Of a stretch of DNA of 64,000 nucleotides, positions 20,494 through 35,053 are shown in pieces. The DNA comes from Paulinella micropora (taxonomy: Eukaryota; Cercozoa; Imbricatea; Euglyphida; Paulinellidae): NCBI GenBank assembly GCA_019918135.1, contig WBZZ01005670.1:71001-135000 (forward strand), given 5' to 3'. The notes under the pieces are model-generated. The model was given only the letters and a program-made list of their open reading frames with translations, did not search any database and was not told the DNA's origin. The stretch's first letter is position 1; the number at the start of each line of letters is the position of its first letter. The translations under genes were made by a program, and so were the position numbers.

Positions 20494-23135
20494 GATGGAA
20501 GACGAGAATGAGCAGGCTGGTGTGGCACCAACTGATTATGGTCCTAGTGAGGGAGGAGAGGAGCAGGAGCAGGAGCAGGAGTATTCTGAAGAGAGGGGGA
20601 TAGAGATGAAGAGGAGAGAGAGGAGTATACAGCCGATGTAGAGTCGACAGGGGGGGGGGGGGGGTGATGCACAAGAAGCGAGTGCAGGTCAGACTGGAGG
20701 CTCTCCACTGACAGAGGCAGAGAGAGAGGAGATGGAGGATGTTAGCCAGAATGTCCCGCATACATGGGAACAGTTGGCTACATATGATGATGAAGAGTCC
20801 TTCTTCCTTAACTACCCAACCTATTATAAAACACACATCTATATTCCTTATCAGAAAAGGAGATGATAAACCAGGACAAGGTCAAAGCAACCTCCTGATC
20901 GAAATTCCCGGCCTTGCGAAGCCTCTCTTCAACAAAGTGAGCATTGAGCAAGAAAGAGTGCCATTGCAGGATATCAAGTATGGCGACACTCTTACACTGT
21001 GCGACATATACGACATATCTGCAACACTCTACGCTGCTGTGCTCGTTGCGGAATTTCATGAACGCACAAACATACAGTGGAAAATAAACGCACAACTGCA
21101 GCATGGCTGTCTGTCTGTGGTGTCCCCACTGATATCAAGAATCTAGAAAGAAAGTTCGAAGGTAGAAACCAAAGTGGCATTGAGTTTGCCCTTGAGGCTT
21201 TTGTAACTGCCTTCACACGGGCTTACAACGAAATGTACAAAGCCCTGAAAGACAACACAAGGCAACATCCTGTTTACGAGGAGGTTGACCAGTCTTGTCA
21301 GGTGCTTGAACGCCTCACACAACTCCATAAGGGCCTCTTTGAGGGGAAGGAGCAAAAACCAACATGGAAACAATGGGCCCACACGAAGAATCACACTCTC
21401 ATTAAAGGCCCTCTCACAACAATCCCAAATAATAACAGAGCTGATAAGTCTTCCATGAGAGAAAAGGCACACTTCCTCTCTAGTGCCACAGGGCTCGCAC
21501 AGTTCGTGACTCATCTAGCACGACAGGTGAAAGAAGAAGAGATGAGACAGAAGGAGGAGAAGGAGCAGAAGGAGAAGATAGCTAAGGCAATGGCAGTAGC
21601 ACGGGTGGCTCCACAGCCAACGGCTCCACCTACCACATCTAACCCAGCTCCCAAGAAAGCAGGAGGAGGACCCTCAGGAGGAGGACCCCAAGGGGAAGGG
21701 ACAGTAATTAACTTGACTGACTCCCAGAAGAAAAAGCAGGCGCTGCAGGCAGCCCTAGCTAAAATCAAAATTGGGGGAGGGGGCCTTAAGCTCTATGCTA
21801 TCACTGCCAATGAGGCTGACACAGAGAAGACCCTCACGACTAAGTTTAATGAGATGGACAGATGCTTCCAGCAAAACCAGTGTGAGGTGGAGCAGGAGTA
21901 TGAAGTCCTAGAACATCTCTGTGATCGATCCCTTCTTGGAGCTGGATTTGATCGTATAACTTACGAGAAGTACAGAGGAGAGGAGGAGCTAGCAAGGAAA
22001 GGTGGACATGCAGAGATGAGTTGTACTCTGGCCATTGCTGCCATCATTCGATACTTTAAGGCAAGTGGATACCAACACTTGTGCACGGGCACATTTATTG
22101 GGTTTGAAATTTTCGATTTAGTATCGGAGCAGTTGCAGTCTGTCACTCAGCTTGCATCTGTCTTAACAAATGTGGGCACCCAGTACACTCTCTTTTATAA
22201 CCACAAAGCCATACTCCTATATTTCCTCAGTGCTTTGCAGACTCGTCTACAACAAAAATAAGCTCACACTGCTCATGCAAGACTGCAAAACCTTCGACAA
22301 GGTAAAGCACTTGGACTTTTTGGAGATGAACATCTTTGAGGCCACGACTAAGGCCGTGAGCCCAAAAGTGTTGTGGATCGAAGTAATGACCGCTTGTCAG
22401 AGGCTCGACAGCCAGACAGCATCCTTGATCGGTTCTGCATCGGCTTCTGCTCAACCGCAAGCCGCACATACGCAACGATCTCTAGGAAAGCGGCCAAGAG
22501 AGAACAATCGTGAAGCTAACACACACCTTGCATTCGTTGGTGGGCACGGGCACAATGCTTCAAACACACAAATAAGAAATGCCCGTACAACCACGATGTC
22601 GAGGACCCCGCATCCGAAACACACTCCTCAAGAACGTACAGTCGGACGAAACCAACACCGTCGCCGTTCTGCGCCGACTGCGCAACGATCGGGGTGGAAG
22701 TTACAGGATGTCGCGGACCATGATCACGAACTAGCTGACGCGATCAATTCTCTTTTCGCTAGAGATGATCAGAAAACGGCAGCTATAGAAGCCGCAAGTA
22801 GAGGCCGAGGTGGAACACGAGGAAGAGGAGGAGGGAGAGGAATCAATCGAGGAGGAGGAGCCCCTTTCGCACGAGGCACATATACTCGCGGGGGGGACAG
22901 GGGAATTGTGAGAAGAGGAGGAGGAAGAGGTGTATTTCAAGGTAGAGGAGGAGGAAGATGGGTTGGCCGAGGTGGATACGGCAGCGCAGAGCGCCCGTAC
23001 CACAGAGATGGGGGCTGGGCAGACGGCTCGAGCTCAAGCTCGAGTTCCTCAGCACCACAGGCCTATGCGACATCAGGCGCAACCACTACCGACACTGATG
23101 CCGACTCAGGTAACAGATTTGAGGTAGTCCAATGA
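20494..23135 (+). pseudogene. Copy A gag, frameshifted
   Basis: Sense moves between frames. Frame 2 runs from 20494 and 20732 (MEDVSQNVPHTW), frame 0 about 20840-21100 (IEIPGLAKPLFNKVS), frame 2 21100-22261 (to LYFLSAL) and frame 0 22262-23135. It matches copy C gag (HLCTGTFIGFEIF; YLFSAL-type end). A CCCH finger (C-x8-C-x7-C-x3-H, near 22530-22600) is readable only in another frame, because of an extra AC in a CACACA run at about 22520. The C-terminus is RG-rich. The stop is TGA at 23133, followed by CTA; pol continues in the same frame. Confidence 0.75.
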
Positions 23136-26100
23136 CTAGAGAAGGAGGAGGAAAACAGAACAACATGCATTGCACAATACACCGTTGTGCAGGTCCCAAC
23201 CAAGGGTACCAGTGAGTCTAAGAGCCCACAGCAGGCCACAGACCAACTCAAAGGTAGTACAATACCAGTACACCCATCACGACAACAAACAGTGCATGCT
23301 GCTAATAGGCAGGCGAGTAAAGCGCTGGCAAAGAGAAAGCAAGCGGGCCTGTCGCAGCCACAGCCGAAGAAAGTAAGAATAGAACCGGCAATCAATCTTA
23401 TCAACTTGCCTAGACAGACAATAGACAAGGAGGATGGAGGACATCAAACTCTCCTCACGGTCTCAAACAGAGAAAGCAAGGACAATCATCCTTCGCCTGT
23501 GAACAATACCCAAAAAGACATTACAAAAACGGCGGAAAGGGAGGAGGAGGCGAACCTCGAGAAAAGGATACAGATTTTAGAACACAAGCTCCTTGTACTG
23601 GCCTTAAAAAGTCACCGGCCAGACGCTTTATGCTATACGAACCTTTTTTGTGAAACATTAAATACCTTTATAAACGTTGGTTATGATACTATGGCGAACA
23701 TTAATATTGTCTGCCGGAAATTTACTACGAAACACCATGCGTGGTTAGAAACTAATATGAAAAAATCATCGGGCACCTTGAAAGGAGTTAGTAGTCGGAC
23801 GGATATAACGGGCATCATCACTTTAAATTTTAAATTGAAATCCGGACGAGTATATCGAGTGGACTTGTACGTTGTCCCCGAATACCACTGATCTGTTCTT
23901 TTGTCGTACGACCAACTGGCGACAATGAACGTAGTGATTGATTGCGCCGCCAAAAGAGTCATATACGGCGTAGAGCCAGGAGAAGAATATACTGTCGACT
24001 CTCTCCATGCTATTGCCTCATACGAGGCCCTACACCTAGGGGTAGCATCGGAAGGGAAACAGGTGGCCATTACACACGCATATGAGGCATATATGCCAAC
24101 GGACGCGGTGTCTAAAGATGGTTCAAACCTGTCAGACAAGAGAGAGGCGGAGGTCTATACGGCTACAGTCTCTACACAATGGGATAAAAAGTCGATAGAC
24201 AATCTCATTGAAAAGAGGAAAGAGGAAATTATATGCATGGGAAAAAGGTGCCCATGGTTGGCGAGATTTGAAGAAGGAGCAGGGGCCGATGTATATATTA
24301 CCGACGGGTATTGCTTTCACGTAAAGGTGGAAGAGAAGGACAGACAGGAGTTTATACCGAGGAGAAGGGGACGACTCCCTGAAATCCCGGCAGAAGCTTT
24401 ATTACCGAATTCTGGGGTGACGAGCCTACGTGGCCGCGCTCACTGACAGAAGTGAAAAAGTGCCTGCGCACTCTTTTTGAAAACAATAAACCATATACGG
24501 TTATACTCCCGTATAATGAGAAGGCCATATGGGCGCAGGAGATACGGGACCGGCTTATTGATCATCCGATACCGGTGCCCTCACGGAAGCAACACTTAGT
24601 GGTGGCTTGTCGTCTCGGGACTCGTGAGCAGAGCAGTGCATACAAGCGGAAGCTCAGAGACCAGGACAAGTTGAAATTGATTCCTCAAGCATTCACATGC
24701 TTCGATGGTTTGTACACCCGGAAAGCTCCGTTGCAATATGCGAGATTAATAGATATGTTGGTAGGTCTGGCGGAGGACGACGAACCAGACACTGCCACAT
24801 ATGAAAAAACGGGAATGGACGATATATCAGAAGAAGAGTTGGGCTTGGAGGAGAACAGAGCACCCCTCAAACATCACAAGAGAATGTCAGAGGAGGAGCT
24901 TAAGGCGGCGATAGACGAGAAATTGGCAGGAGGAGCAGGTACGGAGAAGGAGAAAGAGGTTTTGAAAGAGAGATTGAAGGCGAACAAAATGACTTTTGAC
25001 CCCCCTCAAGCGGGAGGTGTCAAGCCGGAAGACTTCACCGCGGTTATTTGTAAAATACCAGGTGCTGAGCCTTCCCCGGCGCCACGACGGGCAAATCTGA
25101 GTATACATGAAGCAAAGATTGCAGAAGAACAAGCACGGCAGTTACTCGATGAGGATTTCATTGAGAGATCGATATCTCCAATAGTTTCCCAACCGAGACT
25201 GGTGCCTAAGCCGGGAGGAGAATGGCGCTTAACGGTTAACTATGCCCGCGTCAATAAAAATTTAGAGGAGGAACGAAATCCATTACCTACTCTTGAAGAA
25301 GGAAGGCGAGTATTGCGAAACGCCAAGCTATACTCAGTCATTGATCTGAAGAATGGCTTCTGGCAAATTCCACTGGATGAAAAGTCCAGATGGCTGACTG
25401 CATTTGTAGTAGGAATGGATATATATCAGTGGAAAGTGCTTCCGATGGGACTCAAACAGGCCCCGGGACTCTTTCAGAAAGCGATGCAAAGCATGCTGAG
25501 TAGCAAATATGATGACCAGACAGAGGGAGGTTTCATGAGGAGAAGAGGACAGAAGGCGGGAGAGTACGCATTTTGTTACTCCAATACGATGGAAGAGCAC
25601 ATCGACCATCTAACAGATATTTTCAGGCGTATCAAACTATTTGGCCTGAAATGTAATTTGAAGAAATGTCAACTCGCAAAGACAAGCGTGACATATTTGG
25701 GGTACGAAATCTCTTACAACAGAGTCTCGATATCCAAAGAGAAGAGGGAGGAGATCATGAGCCGGCAGAGGCCGAAGAATCGCACAGAGCTGCACTCATT
25801 TCTTGCGATGGCGCAATATTGCAGCCAGTTCATACCCAATTGGGGTGCAACTCGGGCTAAGTTGGAGAGGATGATCGACTTCGGTGATTTTGAGAAGTGG
25901 GATGATGAAGCCTTAGAAGCGTACAACACGCTCAAGATCTCATCTATAATGATCCGAAGGATGGCGGACTCGTGCTGATGATGCCCGACTTTTCAAAGCA
26001 ATTCGTAGTCGACACAGACGCATCAAAGTTCGCGATCGGCGCAGTCTTACAACAGGAAGATGAGGAGAAAAAGTTGCGCCCGATCATGTTTATAAGTAGA

Positions 26101-28897
26101 AAGTTGTGCTCGGCGGAGCGAAACTATTGTACGAGACAGAGAGAGGCACTGGCGGTGGTCTGGGCCCTCAAACGGTTGAGAGAGTATTTATGGGGTGGAC
26201 CTCAGTTTATAGTAAGGACTGATCACCAGAATTTACTATGGCTGATGAATCATGAACAGACTGGCCGTCTAGCGAGATGGCAGGCATTCTTGTCATGTTT
26301 CAATTTTACAATGGTCCATCTACCCGGCAAGCGAAATGTTGTCGCTGACAGCCTCTCCAGGCTAGAGTTTCACTCAGAAGTGGCAGCTCTCGTATCATCA
26401 GCAGAAATGGAGGATCTATCCCCAGACTGCACATACGAAGTGCATCATATCGAGTCGATGCAGATGGCGAGAGGGGTCCGATATAACCGATCGGGTCTAC
26501 GTCATAGCCCGCAAGGTCCGGATCATGGGATATGTTGTACAGCACATGTCCTCGAGGATGCTGAGTGGTCCTACGAAGCATATGAGAATATGAAGGCGGA
26601 GATAAAACAAGAAGAGATTAAGCACGAAGCATATGCGGAACCCCCGCAGGAGAACAAGGAGGAGTTAGACGAAAACCCTGAGAGGATAGGAGTGCAGCTA
26701 GAGGATGGGACCACATAGCCTCACCCACTGCATGGAGACAGCAACAGGCTCTCGATCCGGAGTTCAAAGAGCTAATACAGCTATACAAGAACCCGAACGA
26801 GTTGAAAATGACGAAGGAGATTAAGGAGCAACAGAAGGAGATGGGGTGGAGAGACGGTCTCTTGTGGTACAAAGGCCAACACGGGCGCTATGCATCACAA
26901 CCAGACAAATGGACTCTCTGGGTTCCTGAGAAACTCAGACACATCATTTTTGTCGCTGCTCATAACTGCCCACTACTGGCGCACCCGGGCCGACAAAGAA
27001 CGCATATGTTCATTTCGAGACGATTCTGGTGGAAGAAGATGAAGGAGAATATTGATGAACAGGTCAATGCATGCATCCCATGCAAGACATCCAAAACACC
27101 ATTGAAGGCGAATTTTGGCCTGATCGGGACTTTTCCTTTACACTTAGGAATGTTCGAGTTCTTACACACCGATCATGTAGGACCTTTCCCGGTCACGACG
27201 GAAGGTTACAGATACCTTCTAACGGCCATAGACAGAGCCACCAACTATGTACGGGTGGTCCCAGTCAAAGACGTTACGGGCGAAACAACAGCCAAGGCGT
27301 TGATTGACAGGGTCATCTCACAGATTGGGGTGCCGAGAAAAATATGCTCAGATCGAGGCTCTGACTTTAATAATGAAGTCATCGACAAGCTATCTGCATA
27401 TTACGGCATGAAATGGCAATGTGTCACCGCCTATCACCCCAGAGCGAACGGCAAGATAGAGCGGGTGCATAGACCCCTCAAGGCCGCGCTGAAGATGTAT
27501 TGTATGAAGAAGGAGAACCAAAAGGCATGGGTGGAGGCAGCATCCTCGTTTGCCTTTGCTATGCATTGCCTACCCTCTACAGCGTTAGGTGGTTCAAAAG
27601 GTTCCGTACCAATTGGTATATGGGCGTGAGCCCGCCATCCCGGCCTCACTGATGCACCCAAAGGATTCATGGGCAGATCAGGATGAGCTATTTGGGGTGA
27701 CTTCGGGCGAAGATGGAGGCGGAGCAAATAGTACAAGCGCATAAGGAGGCGGAGCGCAGGAAGACTGATGCTGAAGGTGTCAGGCAGGCACACCTGGATC
27801 AAGTCAGATTTCAGGTCGGGGATATTGTACTACTGTACCATCCTCAGGTTCCTCAGGGAGTCAGCTTGAAGCTCTTCATCCACTGGAAAGGACCATGCCA
27901 GATCATGGAACAGATGGGGCCTTTGAATTATAAAATCAGGGGCAGAGGGAAAGTTCAAATAGTCAATGTACGAAGGCTGATTAAGTATGATCCCTTAGTA
28001 CTTGAAGATGAGTCCGTTGATCAAGCACTGAAACGGATGGAGGCTGATTTTTAAAGAGATCCCACCAATCCGTAGGGAGGATATCTCGGAACGGGATGCC
28101 TACAGGGAACCGGTAGCGGAGAAGGAGGAGGCTGAGCTGGAGAACAAGCGGGCCACCGACCGCAAAAGCGCGGCGGGGACTCAGACCCGCAAAAGGGGGG
28201 AGTCGAACGTGCCGGAAGAAAAGTTCACGGAGGCGCAAATAAGGAGAGCGCAAAATGACCTTATCTACGACCGACCGAGAAAGGCGATAAGGACGGCACG
28301 TTCGCAAAGAGTCCATCAAGAGGGGAGCGATGACGGAGATCAAGACCCTCGCGCGGGCAATGACACTCTCGTTCACCCTAGTTGGAAAGAAGGAGATGCG
28401 ATTGACAGTGGACATATTTCATGGGCCAAAGACGCTTTTTACTTGGTGAAGCCTGCGGTCCAACATGCACCGGTGGTGATGTAGCCGATGACACGCTCTC
28501 AGATCTATATCTCATGAGAGTCATGGCAGTACCTCACAAACGCCATATGCGATCGAACCGAATTTCGACTGCGGCACAAATCATTCAACCAGTCTTACAT
28601 TTCTGGAGGAGTCTGGATCCAGTAGAAGATCCTAAGGTAAGACAATACCTTCCAGTATATAAAGACGCCAAGAAACTTGAGACATGGGATGATACCATAT
28701 CTCCTACAGATAAAGATCATACCGCGTGGACCATACAAGCACTACCACGAGGGGTGCTAGACATTCCTTTTGACTTGACACAAGGCGCAATCCCTCACAA
28801 AATTTGGGACGTCCTCGAACAGTCTACCTTAGACTTAACTTTGGTTGGAGGTCCTCCACCAGGTAAAGGAGTCCGCGCGCGTAAACGGCGTCTATAG
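23136..28897 (+). pseudogene. Copy A pol (PR-RT-RNase H-INT), multiple lesions
   Basis: Blocks in order: protease with VGYDTMANINIV (23136-23891, ending in a premature stop), its C-terminal part (23901-24446), reverse transcriptase (24452-25978), RNase H with VVDTDASKFAIGAV (25972-26718), integrase (26802-27629) with HTDHVGPF, SDRGSDF and NGKIERVHR, then the GPY/F-like end and C-terminal extension (27713-28897). Frame breaks lie between blocks. The reverse transcriptase lacks the whole YIDD box. Non-functional, but alignable throughout with copy C. Confidence 0.85.
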
Positions 28898-29313
28898 TGA
28901 ATTTTATTCTCTAGAAGTATTGTGGACCTGATCGATTGCGAACATAGCATTGATCCAATATCGTCCCGACAACCTTACTTAGATATTAAAGCTACTACAG
29001 CATTCATTCTTCTAGAGATTAACAAGACACAGCTGACGAAAATAGGCATTCTGTTCTCTTGCTTCGGCAGAGACAGACGAGACGGCCACGAAACAGCACC
29101 GTTACGGGATCGCTATTTGAGTGAGCGATGGTGTTTCCTGGATACGACCCGCATCAGTACCAGAATGATGATCTCATTAAAGACTCTACAGTCTAATCAA
29201 GAACTGATATATTAATAACATGAACTGCTACACCGGATTCCATCGATCTCTACTTGTATCGGCATATCGCAAGGTTAGGGTGCACTCAACCCAACTTCGG
29301 ATATAGTCGTCAC
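28898..29313 (+). other. Copy A 3' untranslated region, ending at the A/B junction
   Basis: Matches the regions after pol in copies B and C. Contains ATCGCT (29109-29114) and AGCGAT (29124-29129) with a 9-nt loop. Breaks off near 29313, where copy B protease sequence (GATGGGGGCTGTGATTGA) begins. Confidence 0.7.
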
Positions 29314-32300
29314 GATGGGGGCTGTGATTGATTGCGCCGCACGGCGATTGATATATGGAGTAAAAAGAGGAGAAGAGAACAATATTGATCCCTTCAACGC
29401 TACTGACTCTTATGAGGCTTATGAGCTGAGTCTAGCGACGGATCACAAAAAGATGGCCATCGCACATAAGGCACTTGAGGTGTACGTTCACCCCCATGTC
29501 GTAAGATCGGATGAACTGTCCTGGACCGACAATTCGGAATCCCAAGTGTGCACTGTCACAGTTCCGACATGCCATTGGGATAAAAAGTCTATTGATGACT
29601 TAATCGAGAAGCGAAAGGAGGAGATTATATGTGTCGCACAAAGAAGCCCGTCGTTGGCGAGATTCGCGGAAGGAGTAGGAACAGATGTCCATATTACTAA
29701 CGGATACCGTTTCCATGCGAAAGTAGGAGAAGAAAAAGGGAGGCGTTTGTACCAAGGAGAACGGGGCGAATCCCGGATACTCCACCAGAAACTATTAAAA
29801 ATTTTATTACTGATTTCTGGGGTGACGAGCCGACGTGGCCGCGTTCACTGTCTGAAGTGAAGAAATGCTTACGGACTTTATTCGAAAATAATAAGCCGTA
29901 TACTATTATCCTGCCATATAATGAGAAGGCGATATGGGCGCAGGAAATAAGGGACCGGCTTATTGATCATCCTATACCGGTACCCTCTCGCAAGCAACAG
30001 CTAGTGGTGGCTTGTATGGGAACTCGTGAGCAGAGCAGTGCATACAAGCGGAAGCTCAGAGACCTCGACAAGTTGAAATTGATACCGCAAGCATTCACAT
30101 GCTTTGATGGTTTTTACACCCGTAAAGCTCCTTTGCAATACGCGAGACTCATTGACATGCTGGTGGAGCTCGGTAAAGATGATGAGCCGGACACGGTCAC
30201 GTATGAAAAGACGGGCCTAGATGATGTCTCGGAAGAGGACTTAGGCTTGGAGGAGGACAGAGAACCCCTCAAGCAGCATAAGCAGATGTCTGATGAAGAT
30301 TTTCAAGAGGCGGCGCGGAAAATATTGGAAGAAGGAGTAGGCACGGAGAAGGAGAAGGAGCTTTTAAAAGCCAAATTAGAGGCGAACAAGGAAATTTTTG
30401 ACCCTCCACATGCAGGTGGTGTCAAGCCTGAAGATTTCACTGCGGTTATTTACAAAATACCGGGTGCGGAGCCGTCACCGGCACCACGAAGGGCGAATTT
30501 GAGTATACATGAGGCGAAGATAGCGGAGGAGCTAGCAAGACAGCTGCTCAATGAGGACTTTATTGAGAGATCAACATCTCCAATAGTCTCACAACCGAGA
30601 ATAGTGCCGAAGCCAGGAGGAGAATGGCGCCTGACAGTTAACTATGCTCGTGTTAACAAGGTGCTGGAGGAAGAGAGAAATCCTCTCCCGACATTAGAAG
30701 AAGGAAGGAGAGTACTGCGGAATGCAAAATTCTATTCGGTCATTGACCTTAAGAATGGCTTCTGGCAGATACCACTGGAGGAAAAGTCCAGATGGCTGAC
30801 GGCGTTTGTGGTGGGTATGGAAATATACCAATGGAAAGTGCTTCCGATGGGCCTCAAGCAAGCCCCAGGACTTTTCCAGAAGGCGATGCAGAAGATGTTG
30901 AGCAGTCAGTACGATGATTTGTCTGACGGAGGCTTTATGAGAAGGCGGGGACAGAAGGCGGGAGAATATGCATTTTGCTATATCGATGACATTATCGTAT
31001 ACTCTAACACAATGGAGGAGCATATTGATCATTTGTCCGATATATTCAGGCGCATCGGAGCTTTTGGCCTGAAATGCAATCTAAAGAAGTGTCAACTTGC
31101 CAAGACGAGTGTGACATACTTAGGGTACGAGATCTCCCATAATCGAGTTTCGATATCCAAAGAGAAGAGGGAGGAGATTATGAATCGACCGATACCGAAG
31201 AACCGCACTGAATTGCACTCATTCCTTGCGATGGCGCAATACTATAGCCAGTTTATACCCGATTGGGGTGCAACACGGGCTAAAGTGGAGAAAATGACAG
31301 ATTTTGGAGACTTTGAGAAGTGGGGCGAAGAGGCTTTGCAAGCGTTTCATGCGCTCAAAGATCTTATTTATAAAGACCCGAAAGACGGAGGACTGGTGTT
31401 AACGATGCCCGACTTTACGAAACAATTCGTAGTCGATACAGACGCATCTAAGTTTGCGACTGGAGCTGTATTACAACAAGAGGATGAGGAGAAGAAATTA
31501 CGCCCAATCATGTTTATTAGTAGGAAGTTGTGTGCGGCGGAGAGAAACTATTGCACAAGGCAAAGAGAGGCGTTGGCGGTAGTATGGGCCCTCAAGAGGC
31601 TCAGAGAGTATTTGTGGGGAGGACCTCAATTTACTGTCAGAACTGATCATCATAACCTGTTATGGTTGATGAATCATGAACAGACGGGACGGCTGGCGCG
31701 GTGGCAAGCGTTCTTGTCTTGTTTCGATTTTACAATGGTCCATCTACCGGGAAAGCGAAATGTGGTCGCTGATAGCCTCGCTAGGCTAGAGTTTAACTCA
31801 GAAGTATCGGCCTTGGTGTCCAGGGTGGAGATGGAAGACTTGTCCACTGACAAGGCGTATGAGGTCAGCCACATTGAGGCGATGGAGATGGCGAGTGGAG
31901 TCCGATATGACTTCACAGGTCTACGGTACAGTCCGCAAGGCCCGGATCACGGGATATGTTGTGAGCTACATACCCAGGAGGACGCTGAGTGGTCCTATGA
32001 GGTATATGAGAATGCGAAGGCGAACATAAGAGAGGAAGAGGAGACGCAGGAAGTTTATGCGGAGCCTCCTCAAGAGCGGAGAGCTCAAGATCCGGAGTTT
32101 AAAGAACTGATACAGTTATATCAGAACCCGGATGAGCTACGGATGACGAAAGCGATCAAAGATCAGATGAAGGAGATGGGATGGAGAGATGGTCTACTGT
32201 GGTACAAGGGCCTTCACGGTCGCTATGCGTCACAGCCGGACAAATGGACCCTTTGGGTACCGGAGAGTCTGAGACGATTTATATTTGTCGCAGCCCACAA

Positions 32301-34224
32301 TTGCCCACTTTTGGCGCATCCGGGTCGACAACGAACTCATATGTTCGTAGCGAGGCGATTCTGGTGGAAGAAGATGAAGGAGGAGATAGATCAGGCGGTG
32401 GATGCATGCATCCCGTGCAAGATAAACAAAACACCACTGAAGGCAAATTTCGGCCTGATTGGCGAATTTCCTCTTCATGCGGGGATGTTTGAGTTTATAC
32501 ACATTGATCATGTGGGACCTTTCCCAGAATCGAAGGATGGTTACAAATACCTCCTTACGGCTATTGACAGAGCCACCAACTATGTGTGGATCATCCCTGT
32601 CAAAGACGTTACCGGCAAGACGACGGCCGAGGCGCTGATCGATAGGATCATCTCACAGATCGGAGTACCAAGAAAGATATGTTCTGATCGAGGCTCGGAC
32701 TTTAATAACGAGGTCATCGACAAACTATCTAAGTATTACGGGATGAAATGGCAATATGTTACTGCCTATAACCCGCGAGCAAATGGGAAAATCGAGCGGG
32801 TACACAGACCCCTCAAAGCCTCGCTAAAGATGTATTGCACGAAGAAGGAGAATCAAAGAGCATGGGTCGAGGCAGCACCATCATTTGCGTTTGCAATGAA
32901 CTGTCTACCCTCTACGGCGTTAGGAGGCTCGAAGAGCTCAATCTCGCCATATCAGTTAGTATATGGGCGTGAGCCTGATATCCCGACTTCGCTCCTTCAC
33001 CCAAAAGACACTTGGGCGGATGCGGATGAGTTGTTTGGGATGAGACTTAGAGTGAAGATGGAGGCGGAACAAATAGTCAGGGCGCATAGAGAGGCGGAGC
33101 GCCGAAAGACTGATGCTGAAGGGGTGCGACAAGCGCACTTGGATCAGATCAAGTTCCAGGTCGGGGATATTGTACTATTGTACCATCCTCAAGTCCCGAA
33201 GGGAGTCAGCTCTAAGCTGTTCACTCACTGGAAAGGACCTTATCAGATTATGGAACAGACGGGACCTCTGAATTACAAGATCAGGGGTAGAGGGAAGGTG
33301 CAAATTGTGAATGTAAGAAGGCTGATTAAGTATGATCCCTTCTTACTGGAAGATGAATCCGTTGAGGAGGCGTTAAAACGGATGAAGGATGATTTCAAAG
33401 AGGTGCCGCCCATCCACAAGGAGGCTGGCATAGACCAAGACGATGCTTATCGGGCACCGATAGCTGAGAAGGAGGAGAGTGAGGTGGACAGCAAGGAGAA
33501 GACTGACCGCATACGCGCGGTGGGGACTCAGTCCAAGTCTCCGCGAGAGCATATCGGAAGGAAGGAGAAGATCACAGAGGCGCAGCTAAGGAGAGCGCGG
33601 AATGATCTTATCAACGACCAACCGAGGAAGGCGATGAGGTCGATGAGATCAAAGGACGTCCACCAGGAGGAGGAGGGGACGGACACTGACCCAAACGCGG
33701 GCAACGTTGAGATCGTCCATGAGCGATGGAAGGAAGGCGATGCGATAGCAACCATCGCATGGGTGAAAAATGTTTTCTATCTGATGAGACCAGCGGAACA
33801 ACATGTCGCTGATGACACTCTCTCAGACTTTTACTTGATGCGGGTCGTGGCGGTCCCACGACAGATGCGTGTCACACGGACACTCAAAATATCATCAGCC
33901 GCAAAGATAGTACAACCGATACTCCAGTTCTGGAGAAGTATGGACCCGGTTGAGGATCCAAAGGCAAGACATTATCTGCCAGTATATAAAGACGCAAAAA
34001 GTCTCGAGACATGGGATGATACAATTACTCCCAGAGACAAGGATTACACTGCGTGGACCATTCAGACACTGCCAAGAGGAGTGCTTGATGTCCCTTTTGA
34101 ATTATCGTTGGGCGGAATCCCTAATAAGATCTGGGACATTCTCGAACAGTCAAAGTTCGATCTGACTTTTGTTGGTGGTCCTCCACCAGGCAAAGAAATC
34201 CGCGCCAGACGACGAAGGCAGTGA
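29314..34224 (+). pseudogene. Copy B pol, 5'-truncated; RT to INT frame intact
   Basis: 29315-~29730 is the protease end (AVIDCAARRLIYG). One base shift near 29730 separates it from the 1455-codon frame 29857-34224. That frame is intact: reverse transcriptase with YIDDIIVYS (~30979), RNase H (VVDTDASKFATGAV), zinc-binding HHCC and integrase D,D-35-E (IDHVGPF, SDRGSDF, NGKIERVHR), GPY/F-like KGPYQIMEQTGPLNY, and a 240-residue C-terminal extension ending RARRRRQ. A ~40-residue in-frame deletion precedes the integrase relative to copy C. No gag. Confidence 0.85.
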
Positions 34225-35053
34225 CAAAGAAACTATTTTTCTTTATGCGTCTCAAATAAACTGATTGATTGCCCACGGCGTATCATGATTTGATCATGCA
34301 TCATCAGTTATCAATATGAATATTAAAAAGACTCAGTGATATAACTTGGCATTCGATCGCAACATACGAGTGCGAAAGGTCGATCGACGATGATACTACA
34401 CCGTATACGGGGATCGCTAGTGTATTGAGCGATGGTGTTCCCGGGTATGACCCTTTCCAAGTCCTGGGATGATGTTCTCGAAAATGAAATGTTCTCTGAA
34501 ACTTTCATTAAATTATTTTTTACGATAGATTATATACTGTCGTACCTGAGCACGGTCAATCTCTACTTGTGTCGGTATATCGCAGGGTCGGGTACATACA
34601 CCTCGACTTCGGATATAGCTATTAGGACTGGCCCCCTAATACTATATCATAGGATATCCGCCTTATACAAGGGTATGTCATTAAAAAAGACAATGTACTT
34701 ACGATCTCCCTGTGAATAATGATAATAATAATGATAATGATAAGAAGAAGAAGGAGATCAAAGGGGGAATCGTACTACAGCATCACGTTGCTTGTATTTT
34801 TTATTAATAGTACGTTTGTTCTTGACATACTGCCGAAAAAAAAAAGAAATTGAGGGAAGGAGTTCAAAATTTACAAGAAAGGCTAGAGAATCCGCTTTGA
34901 CGTGCCGTATGAGGATATATTTATCGTCTTTTAGCGTCTATCCGTGGGTCGATGCGCTGTGTGGCATGACTCCATAGCGCATACTATTTGCAGAAAGAAA
35001 TCAGAAGGTGTATGACGAAAATGCTATTTCCGTCATAAAATCGGGAGGGGTAC
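34225..35053 (+). other. Copy B 3' untranslated region with hairpins and polypurine tract
   Basis: Stem ATCGCT (34413-34418) / AGCGAT (34428-34433); stem ATGACG (35012-35017) / CGTCAT (35031-35036); purine tract GGGAGGGG (35043-35050) three bases before the LTR. The same order occurs in copy C. Confidence 0.65.
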
